A stretch of DNA of 64,000 bases from Rhizobium sp. RU20A (GTDB lineage Bacteria > Pseudomonadota > Alphaproteobacteria > Rhizobiales > Rhizobiaceae): NCBI RefSeq assembly GCF_900155885.1, contig NZ_FTMB01000001.1, forward strand, positions 124,001 to 188,000. The letters run 5' to 3'. The position numbers and the translations under genes were made by a program. Of the stretch, positions 9,337 to 19,120 are shown piece after piece. The notes under the pieces are model-generated. The model worked only from the letters and a program-made list of their open reading frames with translations. It was not told where the DNA came from and did not search any database. How positions within the stretch are numbered: the first letter of the stretch is position 1; each line of letters begins with the position of its first letter.

Positions 9337-10815
9337 ATGATTGATTTTTCCACCTACCGCCGCGAGTGGTTCGCCAACCCGCGTGGCGACATTCTCTCCG
9401 GCATTCTCGTGGCGCTGGCGCTGATCCCCGAAGCCATCGGCTTCTCGGTGATTGCCGGTGTCGATCCGAAGGTCGGCCTTTTCGGCTCCTTCGCCATCGC
9501 CTGCGTCTCTGCCTTCACCGGCGGTCGCCCCGGCATGATCTCGGCCGCCACGGCCGCCACGGCCGTGCTCATGGTCACGATGGTGAAGGAGCATGGCCTG
9601 CAATATCTCTTCGCCGCCACGCTTCTGATGGGCGCCATCCAGATTGCCGCGGGATTTCTCAGGCTTGGCCGCGTCATGCGCTTCGTGTCGCGTTCGGTCA
9701 TCACCGGCTTCGTCAATGCGCTGGCAATCCTGATTTTCATGGCGCAATTGCCCGAACTCATCGGCGTGCCCATGCTGACCTATCCGCTGATCGCGGTCGC
9801 GCTGGCGATCATCTATATCCTGCCACGCTTCACCAAGGTCGTTCCCTCGCCGCTGGTGGCCATTCTGGCCCTGACCGGCGCCGTCTGGTGGCTCGGCCTT
9901 GACCTGCGAACCGTCGGCGATCTCGGCGCCCTGCCGGATACGCTGCCGATCTTCGCCCTGCCGCAAGTGCCTCTGACCTTCGAGACGCTGCAGATCATCT
10001 TTCCCTATTCCATCGCGCTCGCCGCCGTTGGCCTGCTCGAATCGTTGCTGACCGCCCAGATCGTCGACGACATGACGGACACGGCCAGCAACAAGAGCCA
10101 GGAATGCATCGGGCAGGGCGCCAGCAACATCGCGTCGGGCCTGATCGGCGGCATGGGCGGCTGCGCCATGATCGGCCAGTCGATGATCAATGTCAGCTCC
10201 GGCGGGCGCGGTCGCCTCTCCACCTTCGTGGCCGGTGCCTTCCTGCTGTTCCTGATCCTCGTGCTTGACGATCTCGTGCGCATCATCCCGATGGCAGCGC
10301 TGGTTGCCGTCATGATCATGGTCTCGATCGGCACCTTCTCCTGGCGCTCGATCCTCGATATCAGGCGCAACCCGCCGACATCCTCCATCGTCATGCTGGC
10401 AACCGTCGTGACCGTGGTGGCCACCCACGATCTCGCCAAGGGCGTTCTGGTCGGCGTGCTGCTCTCCGGCGTCTTCTTCGCCGGTAAGGTCGCGCGTCTC
10501 TTTGCCGTTCGTCAGACCGGGGAGGGCGATACGGTCACCTATCGTGTCACCGGCCAGATATTCTTCGCTTCGGTGGAGAGCTTCGTCGAAGCCTTCGATT
10601 TCACCTTGCCGGCCAGGACTGTCGTGATCGATGTTTCCGACGCGCATTTCTGGGACATTTCATCGATCGCCGCGCTGGACAAGGTGGTGCTGAAATATCG
10701 CCGTCACGACGTCGCGGTCGAGGTCGTCGGGCTCAACGCGGCCAGTGCCCACATGGTCGATCGCTTTGCCGTGCATGACAAGGACGGCGCGGCGGCCGGC
10801 ATCTCCGCCCATTGA
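9337..10815 (+). CDS. SulP family inorganic anion transporter with STAS domain
   Basis: This 492-residue protein has an N-terminal membrane domain of 10-12 segments (residues ~20-390) with the SulP-type start ([28 protein letters not shown]) and the conserved region [25 protein letters not shown]-terminal cytoplasmic STAS domain spans ~395-490 ([22 protein letters not shown]). SulP proteins carry sulfate, bicarbonate, chloride or dicarboxylates; the substrate is not predictable here. No carbonic anhydrase or cys gene is adjacent. A 283-bp spacer separates it from the divergent gene on the left, in which I see no clear motif. Confidence 0.9.
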   Translation: MIDFSTYRREWFANPRGDILSGILVALALIPEAIGFSVIAGVDPKVGLFGSFAIACVSAFTGGRPGMISAATAATAVLMVTMVKEHGLQYLFAATLLMGAIQIAAGFLRLGRVMRFVSRSVITGFVNALAILIFMAQLPELIGVPMLTYPLIAVALAIIYILPRFTKVVPSPLVAILALTGAVWWLGLDLRTVGDLGALPDTLPIFALPQVPLTFETLQIIFPYSIALAAVGLLESLLTAQIVDDMTDTASNKSQECIGQGASNIASGLIGGMGGCAMIGQSMINVSSGGRGRLSTFVAGAFLLFLILVLDDLVRIIPMAALVAVMIMVSIGTFSWRSILDIRRNPPTSSIVMLATVVTVVATHDLAKGVLVGVLLSGVFFAGKVARLFAVRQTGEGDTVTYRVTGQIFFASVESFVEAFDFTLPARTVVIDVSDAHFWDISSIAALDKVVLKYRRHDVAVEVVGLNAASAHMVDRFAVHDKDGAAAGISAH

Positions 10816-10837
10816 TGACAGGCGGCACAGCGGCTTA

Positions 10838-10870
10838 AAAAAAGGGCCCTGCAGCGATGCAGGGCCCTTC
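10838..10870. terminator. Strong terminator between SulP gene and the periplasmic protein gene
   Basis: Stem AAGGGCCCTGCA pairs perfectly with TGCAGGGCCCTT over a GCGA loop. On the minus strand it is followed by seven Ts, so it mainly ends the leftward gene. On the plus strand the flank TTCGTTCTTTC is adequate for the SulP transcript. Confidence 0.88.
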
Positions 10871-10891
10871 GTTCTTTCTTGCTGCGACCGA

Positions 10892-12085
10892 TCAGTCGTT
10901 GGCCGTCACGGTGACGCCGAGAACCTGCGGCAGCGTGTTCGGCGCGCCCATGGCGGCGCCTGCGATCATCGGAACCGGAACCGGATTGGCAGGCGTTGCG
11001 CGGATTGTCAGGCTCTTCGGGTTATCGAGATAAGTGTTGACGGCGGCCGAGACCTGGTTCTGCAGTTCCGGCACGTTGAGCTGCGCCATCATGATCGGCA
11101 CCATGGCCTTCAGCGACTGGGCGAACTGGTCGCCCGGAACGCCCTGCTGTCCCCCGACATAGTCCAGCGCCCGCTTGGTGATGCTTGCATCCTCGAAGCG
11201 GATTTCGGCGCTCTTGAAGGTCAGCTGCTGCATCAGGCCCATCATCGCAAGGCCCATGGCCTGGTTGGCCTGTTCCTTGTTCGGATTGGCTTCGGCAGCC
11301 TTGGCCGCGTCCTGCATCGCCTTGACGAACTGCAGCGTGTAACCGGAAATGTCGAAGGCGAGGTTGAGCTTGCCGACATTGGCAAAGTCGAAGGTGAACT
11401 GGTCGAGCTTCATGTCGCCGCTCTCGACCTGCCAGCTGCCCTTCATGGCGATGTCGCCATTGACCTGCATGAGGCCGAGCTTTTCCAGCGCGTCCTTGGT
11501 CTTGGCATCGTCGACCTGCGAAAGATCCGCCTTGATGGTCTTCAGGTCGGCGTCGAAGTCGAAGCCCTTGCCGTCCTCAAGCGCCGTCATGTTGGCTTCG
11601 GAGCTCTCCATCGAGAAGACCTCCTTGCCCTTGGCCGTTACGACCAGCGGGCCGGTGGAGGCCGTCTCGTAGACCAGCATGTCGTCGATGGTGCCGCCAT
11701 TGGGATTGCCGGGGATTGTCAGGCCACCGATCTGCATGTCCCTGACGGAGAAGCTGTTGTCGGCCTCTTTCATGTCAACGTCCGGCAGCGCGACCGTCTC
11801 GACGTAGTAGCCGCCATCATCCTGTTCCTCGACGCCTTCCATGGTCACTTCGCCGATATTGATCGACTTGGACTCAGGGCCGCTGATGACGAGCTTCGTC
11901 CCTTCCATCGTGACGGTCGAGCCATCGACCGAAACCTGATCATAGGCGATCGTTGCGCCCGACGTGGCGTAGGCGGCATTGAGCTTGGCAACGAGATCCG
12001 CACCGTCGAGCGCGAAAGCGGGACTTGCGAAGGCAAGCGCGGCGGCACTGGACAGAAGAAAGCGGGACGAGCCGGAGAGCTTCAT
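10892..12085 (-). CDS. Conserved periplasmic protein of unknown function
   Basis: A 397-residue protein with a signal peptide (FLLSSAAALAFASPAFA). I do not recognise the family with certainty; similar exported, beta-strand-rich proteins are common in Rhizobiales. The mature part is acidic, with alternating hydrophobic strands (residues ~30-230) reminiscent of AsmA-like or DUF945-like repeats. A helical Ala/Met/Gln-rich stretch follows (~235-300), then a C-terminal segment ending in VLGVTVTAND. There is no catalytic motif and no lipobox. The start at 12085 (MKLSGSSRF) was chosen because it begins the signal peptide and is preceded by AAGGAAAC. The upstream extension to 12169 is not signal-like. 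Confidence 0.6.
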   Translation of the reverse strand: MKLSGSSRFLLSSAAALAFASPAFALDGADLVAKLNAAYATSGATIAYDQVSVDGSTVTMEGTKLVISGPESKSINIGEVTMEGVEEQDDGGYYVETVALPDVDMKEADNSFSVRDMQIGGLTIPGNPNGGTIDDMLVYETASTGPLVVTAKGKEVFSMESSEANMTALEDGKGFDFDADLKTIKADLSQVDDAKTKDALEKLGLMQVNGDIAMKGSWQVESGDMKLDQFTFDFANVGKLNLAFDISGYTLQFVKAMQDAAKAAEANPNKEQANQAMGLAMMGLMQQLTFKSAEIRFEDASITKRALDYVGGQQGVPGDQFAQSLKAMVPIMMAQLNVPELQNQVSAAVNTYLDNPKSLTIRATPANPVPVPMIAGAAMGAPNTLPQVLGVTVTAND

Positions 12086-12395
12086 GGGGTGTTTCCTTGT
12101 TCGATCACGGAAGGGTAAAGGCCGAGACCTTGTTGTTGAGACGAATTGTGGCGGCACTATATTCGACAAGCCGGTCTATTCACCAGCCCGGTGCAGGCGA
12201 TGTCACCGATGTCCTTAATTTTGGGTGGTTCGCACAAACGGCAAGGGTAAGGCCAAGCACGAGGCGCGTGGGGAGCGCAGGGGGAAGCCGTCGCAGACGA
12301 CGAAAGCATCACCTGCCGCCCCTCAAACCGTTTCTCCACAGGGCTTTCAGTGCCCTTGCCTTGCCGCTGGCCCCATCATGGGATAACCCCGTTGC
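12086..12395. other. 310-bp divergent spacer between periplasmic protein and parC
   Basis: It holds the ribosome-binding site of the leftward gene and one plausible rightward promoter (12136-12163). Otherwise no hairpin, repeat or short gene stands out. Confidence 0.4.
12136..12163 (+). promoter_or_regulatory. Candidate parC promoter
   Basis: TTGAGA (12136-12141), a 16-base spacer and TATATT (12158-12163) form a near-consensus sigma-70 promoter. It would give a leader of about 225 nt before parC. Confidence 0.4.
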
Positions 12396-14651
12396 ATGGG
12401 ACAGAGCCTTGTGCCGCCGGGCGGCGGCGATGACGACAATATCCTGCCGGTCGATCTGAAGGCGGCGCTCGAGGAGCGTTATCTCGCCTATGCCTTGTCG
12501 ACCATCATGCATCGCGCGCTGCCGGATGTACGGGACGGGTTGAAACCCGTTCATCGCCGAATCGTCTACGCCATGAGCGAGATGGGCCTTCGCCCGAACT
12601 CGGCCTTCCGCAAATGCGCCAAGATCGTCGGCGAGGTCATGGGTAACTTCCACCCCCATGGCGACCAGGCGATCTACGATGCGCTTGCCCGCCTCGCGCA
12701 GGATTTCTCGCAGCGCTATCCGCTCGTCAACGGCCAGGGCAATTTCGGCAATATCGACGGCGATAGCCCCGCCGCGATGCGCTACACCGAAAGCAAGATG
12801 ACCGAGGTCGCCGAGCTCCTGCTCGAAGGCATCGACCAGGACGCCGTCGATTTCCGCGATACCTACGACGAATCCAACAAGGAGCCGGAAGTCCTTCCGG
12901 GTGCCTTCCCCAACCTGTTGGCCAACGGCGCCACGGGCATTGCGGTGGGTATGGCGACCTCGATCCCCTCGCACAATGTGCACGAGATCTGCGATGCGGC
13001 GCTCCACCTCATCAAGGATCGCGACGCGCCGGTCGAAAAGCTCGTGGAATTCATCGAAGGCCCGGATTTCCCGACCGGCGGCATCATCATCGAAAGCCGC
13101 GAGAGCATCTTGGATGCCTACAAGACCGGCCGCGGCGGGTTCCGCGTGCGGGCGAAGTGGGAGATCGTGGATCTCGGCCGCGGGGGCTACCAGATCATCA
13201 TCACCGAAATTCCCTATCAGGTGCAGAAGTCGCGGCTGATCGAGAAGATCGCCGAACTGCTGATCGCCCGCAAACTGCCGCTGCTGGAGGACATCAGGGA
13301 CGAATCGGCCGAAGACATCCGCGTCGTGCTCATCCCCAAGAGCCGCACGGTGGATGCGAGCCTGTTGATGGAATCGCTCTTCCGCCTGACGGAACTGGAA
13401 AGCCGCTTCCCGCTCAACATGAACGTGCTCTCCAAGGGCCGCGTGCCGCGCGTCATGTCGCTGCGCGACGTCTTGGTGGAGTGGCTCGATCACCGGCAGG
13501 AAGTGCTGGTCCGCCGGTCGAGGCACCGTCTGGCGGCGATCGACCGCCGGCTGGAAATCCTCGGTGGCTACCTGATCGCCTACCTCAACATCGACGAGGT
13601 GATCCGTATCATCCGCGAGGAGGACGAGCCGAAGCCGGCGCTGATGGTACGCTTTGCGCTGACCGACCTTCAGGCCGAGTCCATCCTCAACATGCGCCTG
13701 CGCTCCCTGCGCAAGCTCGAGGAATTCGAGATCCGCACCGAGTTCGACGGACTGACCAAGGAAAAGGCCGATATCGAGGCCCTGCTGGCGTCGGATGCAA
13801 AGCAGTGGCAGGTCGTCTCCCACGAAATTTCCGACCTCAGGAAGCGCTTTGCCAAGGCGACCGAACTCGGCCGCCGCCGCACGCAGTTCGCCGACGCGCC
13901 TGTCGCCGATGTCGAAGCGATCCAGCAGGCAATGATCGAGAAGGAGCCGATCACCGTCGTCGTTTCCGAAAAGGGCTGGATCCGCGCGCTGAAGGGCCAC
14001 ATTGCCGATGTCTCGTCGCTGCAGTTCAAGGAAGGCGACAAGCTGAAGCTTGCGTTCCCTGCCCAGACGACGGACCGCATCCTGCTCTTCACCACCGGCG
14101 GCAAGGCCTATACGCTCGGCGGCGACAAGCTGCCCGGCGGCCGCGGCCATGGTGAGCCCGTGCGCATCATGGTGGATATGGAAAACGATCAGGACATCCT
14201 GACCGCCTTCGTTCACGACCCGGCCCGCAAGCTGCTCGTCTCCTCCGCGGCAGGTAACGGCTTTATCGTTCCCGAAGCCGACGTCGTCGCCAATACCCGC
14301 AAGGGCAAGCAGGTGATGAACGTCGCCATGCCCGATGAGGCCAAGCTGGTTGTGCCGGTCGCCGGTGACCATCTCGCCGTCGTCGGCGAAAATCGCAAGA
14401 TGCTGGTCTTCCCGCTGGTCCAGATCCCGGAAATGGGCCGCGGCAAGGGCGTACGCCTGCAACGCTACAAGGACGGCGGCATTTCCGACGCGAAGTTCTT
14501 CGCGATCGCCGACGGCCTTACCTGGGAAGACAGCGCTGGGCGCACCTTTACCAAGACGAAGGACGAACTCATCGAATGGCTCGGCGACCGCGCAACGGCG
14601 GGCCGCACGGTGCCGAAGGGCTTTCCGCGCAGCGGGCGTTTTGGCGGGTAA
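12396..14651 (+). CDS. parC: DNA topoisomerase IV subunit A
   Basis: At 751 residues the length is typical of ParC rather than GyrA (about 900 or more). The winged-helix/tower core covers residues ~30-480. The active-site tyrosine lies in [10 protein letters not shown] (near residue 130), preceded by the [12 protein letters not shown] loop and by [12 protein letters not shown]. The C-terminal beta-pinwheel is short (~500-740) and contains the GyrA-box-like [19 protein letters not shown]. With ParE it decatenates daughter chromosomes. At the positions equivalent to E. coli Ser80 and Glu84 the protein has Gln and Asp. The gene is monocistronic and ends 4 bp from the convergent doc gene. Confidence 0.95.
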   Translation: MGQSLVPPGGGDDDNILPVDLKAALEERYLAYALSTIMHRALPDVRDGLKPVHRRIVYAMSEMGLRPNSAFRKCAKIVGEVMGNFHPHGDQAIYDALARLAQDFSQRYPLVNGQGNFGNIDGDSPAAMRYTESKMTEVAELLLEGIDQDAVDFRDTYDESNKEPEVLPGAFPNLLANGATGIAVGMATSIPSHNVHEICDAALHLIKDRDAPVEKLVEFIEGPDFPTGGIIIESRESILDAYKTGRGGFRVRAKWEIVDLGRGGYQIIITEIPYQVQKSRLIEKIAELLIARKLPLLEDIRDESAEDIRVVLIPKSRTVDASLLMESLFRLTELESRFPLNMNVLSKGRVPRVMSLRDVLVEWLDHRQEVLVRRSRHRLAAIDRRLEILGGYLIAYLNIDEVIRIIREEDEPKPALMVRFALTDLQAESILNMRLRSLRKLEEFEIRTEFDGLTKEKADIEALLASDAKQWQVVSHEISDLRKRFAKATELGRRRTQFADAPVADVEAIQQAMIEKEPITVVVSEKGWIRALKGHIADVSSLQFKEGDKLKLAFPAQTTDRILLFTTGGKAYTLGGDKLPGGRGHGEPVRIMVDMENDQDILTAFVHDPARKLLVSSAAGNGFIVPEADVVANTRKGKQVMNVAMPDEAKLVVPVAGDHLAVVGENRKMLVFPLVQIPEMGRGKGVRLQRYKDGGISDAKFFAIADGLTWEDSAGRTFTKTKDELIEWLGDRATAGRTVPKGFPRSGRFGG

Positions 14652-14655
14652 CGTT

Positions 14656-15048
14656 TTAGCCGGGGTAGGGGATTGTGTGGTCGGCTAGGAAGGCGGCTGC
14701 GCCGCTTTCATCGATCTCCCCGGCCGCAACACCATAGACGAGGACATAGAGATTTCCGTCGTCCGTATCGATCTGCAGGCCGTTCTCCATCAAAAAGACA
14801 GCGGCCGCGACGATGGCAATGCGTTTGTTGCCGTCAACGAAGGCATGGTTCTTCGCGAGGCCGAAGAGATAGGCAGTAGCCAGTTCGATGACGTCGTCAC
14901 AGCCATAGCTTGCCTTTTGTATGGGGCGAGCCAGAGCCATTTCCAGTGCGCCCTCATCCCTGAGGCCGGTCGCTCCGCCAAATCGTTCGATCTGGGCAGA
15001 GTGAAGGACCTCCACGAGACGACGGTCCAGAAAGATGAAGTCGCTCAT
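14656..15048 (-). CDS. doc: Doc-type toxin of the Fic superfamily
   Basis: A 130-residue protein with the Doc/Fic core motif HAFVDGNKRIA (near residue 66), in which His is catalytic and DGNK holds the phosphate. Doc proteins phosphorylate EF-Tu and stop translation. The N-terminal region (FLDRRLVEVLHSAQIERFGG) and the helix ALARPIQKASYG are standard Doc features, and the length matches P1 Doc (126 residues). Its start overlaps the stop of the upstream antitoxin gene in an ATGA junction (15045-15048), indicating translational coupling. All key residues are present, so the toxin should be active. Confidence 0.92.
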   Translation of the reverse strand: MSDFIFLDRRLVEVLHSAQIERFGGATGLRDEGALEMALARPIQKASYGCDDVIELATAYLFGLAKNHAFVDGNKRIAIVAAAVFLMENGLQIDTDDGNLYVLVYGVAAGEIDESGAAAFLADHTIPYPG

Positions 15049-15266
15049 TCCGCAAGCTTTTTCAGCGCGACCTTGTAGCGGTCCATGAAAACCTGCGCGT
15101 GATCAAGTTGCCTCTGAAAGTCGGCGTCGGACGCGGTCAGACGAATGCTCTGGCCGTCCCTTTCGACCTGAAGGGTGTCGCCGGCTTTTACCCCGAGGCT
15201 TTCCAGCATATCCTTCGGAATGATGATCCCTTCCGAATTTCCGATCTTGCGCACCGTGACGTTCAT
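15045..15266 (-). CDS. AbrB/MazE-type antitoxin
   Basis: A 73-residue protein with a SpoVT/AbrB swapped-hairpin DNA-binding domain (residues 1-47: VTVRKIGNSEGIIIPKDML, then GDTLQV). A charged helical tail (~50-73, FQRQLDHAQVFMDRY) is likely the toxin-neutralising part. It is encoded first in the pair and overlaps doc by four bases. The classic Doc partner is Phd-type; AbrB-type partners for Doc are also found in proteobacteria. It probably represses its own promoter through the palindrome at 15283-15303. Confidence 0.9.
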   Translation of the reverse strand: MNVTVRKIGNSEGIIIPKDMLESLGVKAGDTLQVERDGQSIRLTASDADFQRQLDHAQVFMDRYKVALKKLAE

Positions 15267-15282
15267 GACGGATCTCCGATAT

Positions 15283-15303
15283 CGTTATAACTGAATTATA
15301 ACG
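15283..15303. promoter_or_regulatory. Palindromic operator of the toxin-antitoxin operon
   Basis: Perfect arms CGTTATAA (15283-15290) and TTATAACG (15296-15303) flank a 5-base centre. The site overlaps the -10 box of the antitoxin promoter and lies 17 bp upstream of the antitoxin start, as expected for autorepression by an AbrB-type dimer. Confidence 0.75.
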
Positions 15304-15323
15304 TTTCTGCTAGGGAACTTCAA
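15295..15323 (-). promoter_or_regulatory. Antitoxin-toxin promoter
   Basis: On the minus strand TTGAAG (15318-15323) and a perfect TATAAT (15295-15300) are separated by 17 bases. The -10 hexamer lies inside the palindromic operator. Confidence 0.7.
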
Positions 15324-15331
15324 TCCCCGCT

Positions 15332-16219
15332 TCACCCCGCCACCAGCTGCCGCCGCGCAACCCGCATCTGCCAGAGCGAATGCCCGATCAGCGCGAGGAC
15401 GAGAATGAACCCGCCAAGCAGCGTTCGGTTTCCCGGCACCTCCGCAAAGACCATCCAGACCCATATGGGCGCAAGGATCGTTTCGAGCAGGTAGAACATG
15501 CCGACCTCAGGCGCGGAGAGGTAGCGGGGGCCGGTTGCGAGGAGGAAGAAGGCGAGGGGGATCATGATCAGGCCATCCAGCATGATCCATTCGGGATGGG
15601 CGATGACGAGCCCGCCGGCCGGCAGGAGCGCAAGCGCGGCAAGACCGGGAACCGCGGCGGTGACGAGTGGCACAAGGCCCATGTCGCGGTTGCTGGCGCG
15701 GCTGATGGTGATGGCGGTGCCGAGCATCAGGGCGGAGCAGGTCGCCATGAGGTCGCCGAAGAGGTGACCGCTCTCCAGCCCTTCCGAGACGATCAGCGCG
15801 ACGCCGCCGACCATGATCGCCATTGTCAGGAGTGTCGCATTGGAGGGCCGCTCGCCGAGGAAGATCCAGGAGAGCAGGGCGGCGAACATGGAGGTGAAGG
15901 CGAGGATGAAGACGACATTGGCGGTCGACGTATTGAAGACGGCGATCAGGAAGGTGAAGGTGTTGATGCCGTAGCAAAGGCCGACAGCGAGCCCCGCCCA
16001 CCCGGGAATGAGCGCGATCGGTTTCTTCAGCAGGCGATTGAGGACCACCCAGGCGACCAGCGAAACCGCCACCGTGCAGGCGCAGCGAAGCGCCAGGACA
16101 GACCAGATTTCGCCGTCGCCGGCCCGCAGCAGCGGAATGTCGAAGGAAAGGCTGAGCCCCCCGAGACCGGTGAGGATCAGGCCGCGGCGATGGCGATTGG
16201 AAGCGTCGATCACAGGCAT
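15332..16219 (-). CDS. EamA/DMT family transporter
   Basis: A 295-residue inner-membrane protein with ten hydrophobic segments arranged as two EamA repeats (residues ~10-140 and ~150-285). The family is the drug/metabolite superfamily of exporters for amino acids, nucleobases and similar solutes; the substrate is unknown. Repeat 1 ends with the typical SWIFLGERPSNATLL and repeat 2 with WMVFAEVPGNRTLLGG, both being the conserved end-of-repeat helix pair. It stands alone, upstream (in transcription) of the toxin-antitoxin operon by 65 bp and with its own direction shared. Confidence 0.85.
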   Translation of the reverse strand: MPVIDASNRHRRGLILTGLGGLSLSFDIPLLRAGDGEIWSVLALRCACTVAVSLVAWVVLNRLLKKPIALIPGWAGLAVGLCYGINTFTFLIAVFNTSTANVVFILAFTSMFAALLSWIFLGERPSNATLLTMAIMVGGVALIVSEGLESGHLFGDLMATCSALMLGTAITISRASNRDMGLVPLVTAAVPGLAALALLPAGGLVIAHPEWIMLDGLIMIPLAFFLLATGPRYLSAPEVGMFYLLETILAPIWVWMVFAEVPGNRTLLGGFILVLALIGHSLWQMRVARRQLVAG

Positions 16220-16385
16220 ATCCGAAAAAATGCGGACACAGGGCCACGAAGGCTCCCCATCCGAACACGCATTCCGACAAGACTAGCCGGATTCGCCGGA
16301 TGGGGAAACGACACGGGCGGCGCGGCCGCGACCGAACGCGACGTCAGGGTGAGCCACGCTCATCCCGGACGACGTGTTGGCACGA

Positions 16386-17144
16386 TCAGGCGGTCTCTTC
16401 GGCGACGTAGCGCTCCCAACCGCGCGCCATGAGGTGTTCCTGCGGCAGGAACTTGGTCTTGTAGTCCATCTTGCGCGATCCCTTGACCCAGTAGCCAAGG
16501 TAGACATGCGGCAGGCCGCGGTCGCGGGCGCGGCGGATATGATCGAGGATCATGAAGGTGCCGAGCGAGCGCTCCTGGAGCTCAGGGTTGAAATAGGAGT
16601 AGACCATCGACAGGCCATCGCCCATACGGTCGGTCAGCGCTGCCGCGATGAGAGGGCCGCGGGTCTCGCCGATCCCGTCGCCCTCGCGCCGCAGCCGATA
16701 TTCGATGATCTTCGTGTTGACGTGCGTATCCTCCACCATCATCGCATAGTCGAGAACCGACATGTCCGACATGCCGCCGCGCTGGTGGCGATGGTCGAGA
16801 TAGGTACGGAAAAGGCTGTATTGCTCGCTGGACGGCTCGGCGGGATATTCGGCCGCGACCACATCACGGTTCGCCGCCACCACCCGGCGCATGGATTTTG
16901 TCGGCTGGAACTCGTCGGCGAGGATGCGCACCGAAATACAGGCGCGGCAGGTCTCGCAGGCCGGGCGATAGGCGATGTTCTGGGAACGACGGAAACCGCC
17001 CTGTGTCAGAAGGTCGTTGAGCTCTGGCGCGCGCTCGCCCACCATATGTGTGAACACCTTCCGCTCCATTTCATTGGGCAGGTAGGGGCAGGCCGCCGGC
17101 GCGGTGAGGTAGAACTGCGGGGACGGTGCGGTCTGCGTGTTCAT
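16386..17144 (-). CDS. bpt: Aspartate/glutamate leucyltransferase (bacterial protein transferase)
   Basis: This 252-residue enzyme attaches Leu from Leu-tRNA to proteins starting with Asp or Glu, marking them for ClpAP/ClpS degradation. The N-terminal domain contains the Cys cluster [13 protein letters not shown] (about residues 65-77), and the C-terminal GNAT-like domain contains [21 protein letters not shown] and [20 protein letters not shown], both hallmarks of ATE-family enzymes. The start [16 protein letters not shown] at 17144 matches the family N-terminus; the longer open frame to 17216 adds an unrelated stretch. The RDD gene lies upstream by about 170 bp. Confidence 0.93.
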   Translation of the reverse strand: MNTQTAPSPQFYLTAPAACPYLPNEMERKVFTHMVGERAPELNDLLTQGGFRRSQNIAYRPACETCRACISVRILADEFQPTKSMRRVVAANRDVVAAEYPAEPSSEQYSLFRTYLDHRHQRGGMSDMSVLDYAMMVEDTHVNTKIIEYRLRREGDGIGETRGPLIAAALTDRMGDGLSMVYSYFNPELQERSLGTFMILDHIRRARDRGLPHVYLGYWVKGSRKMDYKTKFLPQEHLMARGWERYVAEETA

Positions 17145-17262
17145 GGAGGTGCGGATCGTTCCTTTCGAGTCCCGACGCTTGCTACAGGATGGCGCAAGTT
17201 CGGGAAACGTCAACAACAGCTTTTCGAATGCGTTCGGTTAACGCCCCCAGATCTTGAATCGT

Positions 17263-17295
17263 TGCACCCGGCCATCGCGGGGACGACCGGGTGCA
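17263..17295 (-). terminator. Hairpin after RDD gene
   Basis: TGCACCCGG pairs with CCGGGTGCA over a 15-base loop, just beyond the RDD stop codon. There is no T-run, so it may be an attenuator or mRNA-end hairpin rather than a full terminator. Confidence 0.4.
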
Positions 17296-17316
17296 GCGAA
17301 AAGGCGAGGAGTTGCG

Positions 17317-17781
17317 TCAGTAGATATCGCGGCGCACCGTGACGGTGCCGATCAGGAGGTCGTGCAACAGACGACCGCGATCGGTGAAAAGACCGACCAG
17401 CAGCACCAACGGCGTCAGAACCGCATTGGCAATCCAGAACAGCACCAGGTGAACCATCGCCAGCATGAAGTCGATCGGCTGGCCGTCGAGCCGCGCGATC
17501 TGGAGGCCCATCATACGCATGCCCGGCGAAGCCTGTGACCGTCCGCCGACCGAAAGGCCGAAATAAAAGACCGCGACGATGAAGTACAGCACGGGATAGA
17601 GCGCGAAGCCGAGACCGAAGGTGAGGATGCCCAGGAAGAACACCACAAAGGCTGCGGGAACCCACAGGATCGCGATCATCACATAGTCGAAAACGAAGGC
17701 CAGCACCCGGCGCCAGAGCACGCCGCGATAGGCGCGCCAGTCCTCGCTCGGCAGGTTCACTTGGGTCATCGGGGTCGTCAT
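17317..17781 (-). CDS. RDD family membrane protein
   Basis: A 154-residue inner-membrane protein with the RDD fold. Three or four hydrophobic helices follow an Arg-rich start (WRRVLAFVFDYVMIAILWVP, with the conserved R and D in TM1) and a later RLDGQPIDFMLAMVHLVL segment. RDD proteins are small and poorly characterised, and some act in Na+/H+ exchange. The start is supported by AAGGAG eight bases upstream. It follows hemB by 105 bp on the same strand. Confidence 0.85.
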   Translation of the reverse strand: MTTPMTQVNLPSEDWRAYRGVLWRRVLAFVFDYVMIAILWVPAAFVVFFLGILTFGLGFALYPVLYFIVAVFYFGLSVGGRSQASPGMRMMGLQIARLDGQPIDFMLAMVHLVLFWIANAVLTPLVLLVGLFTDRGRLLHDLLIGTVTVRRDIY

Positions 17782-17886
17782 GGCGCAGGCTCCTTGTTAC
17801 CCCCATGATATGGGAGGTGATGGGGCGCTTGAAAAGAGGAGCCGCATTCAAATGGAGACGGCAGCTTGCCGTTCCGTTCACCCGCC

Positions 17887-18900
17887 TCAGCGGCGCGCCA
17901 GAAGCCGCGCGACCTCGAGCGCGAAATAGGTCAGGATACCGTCGCAGCCGGCCCGCTTGAAGGCCAGCAGCGTTTCCATCATCACCTTTTCGCCGTCGAT
18001 CCAGCCATTCATGGCGGCGGCCTTGATCTGCGAATATTCGCCGGAGACCTGATAGGCGAAGACCGGCAGGCCGAAGGCTTCCTTGATGCGCCAGCACATG
18101 TCGATATAGGGAAGCCCGGGCTTGACCATCAGCATGTCGGCCCCTTCTTCAACATCGAGGGCGGCGTCGCGCACCGCTTCCGTGCCGTTGGCCGGATCGA
18201 TGTAATAGGTCTTCTTGTCGCCCTTCAGCAGGCCGCCCGTGCCGATCGCCTCGCGGTAGGGGCCGTAGAAGGCCGAGGCGAATTTGGTCGCATAGGACAT
18301 GATGCCCACCTGCTGGTGACCGGCGGCATCGAGCGCGCGGCGGATGGCGCCGATACGCCCGTCCATCATGTCCGACGGCGCGATGATGTCGGCACCGGCA
18401 TCGGCCTGGATGACGGCGGCGCGGGCAATCGCCGCGACTGTCTCGTCATTGACGATTTCGCCGCCGCGCAGGATGCCGTCATGGCCATGGCTGGTGAAGG
18501 GGTCGAGGGCGACATCGGTGATGATGCCGATCTCCGGCACCGCCTTCTTGATGGCGCGTGTCGCAAGATTGATGAGGTTGTCGGCCGCAAGGCTGTTGGA
18601 ACCGGTCTCGTCGCGCAGGCGCATCTCGATATTGGGGAAGGTGGCAAGGGCGGGAATCCCGAGATCGGCCGCCTCGCGCGCCGCTTCCACGGCCTTGTCG
18701 ATGCTCATGCGGTTGACACCGGGCATCGCCGCGATCGGCTCGACGATGCCGGAGCCGGGAACGAGGAAGATCGGCCAGATGAGATCATCGACCGAAAGCG
18801 CGGTCTCGCGCACCAGCCGCCGCGTCCAGTCGGCCTTGCGGTTGCGGCGCATGCGCCGGTGTCCGGTAATGTCATCCACAAGATTGAAAGGGTCCGCCAT
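17887..18900 (-). CDS. hemB: Delta-aminolevulinic acid dehydratase (porphobilinogen synthase)
   Basis: A 337-residue enzyme condensing two 5-aminolevulinate molecules to porphobilinogen in heme, siroheme and cobalamin synthesis. The Schiff-base lysines lie in MSYATKFASAFYG and ADMLMVKPGLPYID. The region that carries the Zn-binding cysteines in other HemB proteins reads DVALDPFTSHGHDGI, with Asp/Ser/His instead of Cys. This is the Mg-dependent type usual in Rhizobiales. The start MADPFNLVDD at 18900 fits the family; the 50-residue upstream extension does not. It is divergent from the small membrane protein at 19121. Confidence 0.96.
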   Translation of the reverse strand: MADPFNLVDDITGHRRMRRNRKADWTRRLVRETALSVDDLIWPIFLVPGSGIVEPIAAMPGVNRMSIDKAVEAAREAADLGIPALATFPNIEMRLRDETGSNSLAADNLINLATRAIKKAVPEIGIITDVALDPFTSHGHDGILRGGEIVNDETVAAIARAAVIQADAGADIIAPSDMMDGRIGAIRRALDAAGHQQVGIMSYATKFASAFYGPYREAIGTGGLLKGDKKTYYIDPANGTEAVRDAALDVEEGADMLMVKPGLPYIDMCWRIKEAFGLPVFAYQVSGEYSQIKAAAMNGWIDGEKVMMETLLAFKRAGCDGILTYFALEVARLLARR

Positions 18901-19120
18901 GGCCGTCTCCTGCCGTTCAGCGCATCGACGGCACGATCGAAACGGACGCGCGTATGCCGGATGCTGTGCCTGTTGCCGGGAAGCGGTGCCCAGGACAATC
19001 GAATGTCGGGGCAGTCGCTTCCGCTCGCATCGGGGTCTAGCATGGGCCATGGCGGCGTGAAACCGTCATGCCCGTCATCCGGCGTTTCAATTCGACGCAG
19101 CTTCGGTCTACTGTCTGCCC

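Noticed and set aside
12309-14462. A 717-codon leftward open frame across parC
   Set aside because: Antisense shadow. No recognisable domain, while the plus strand encodes intact ParC.
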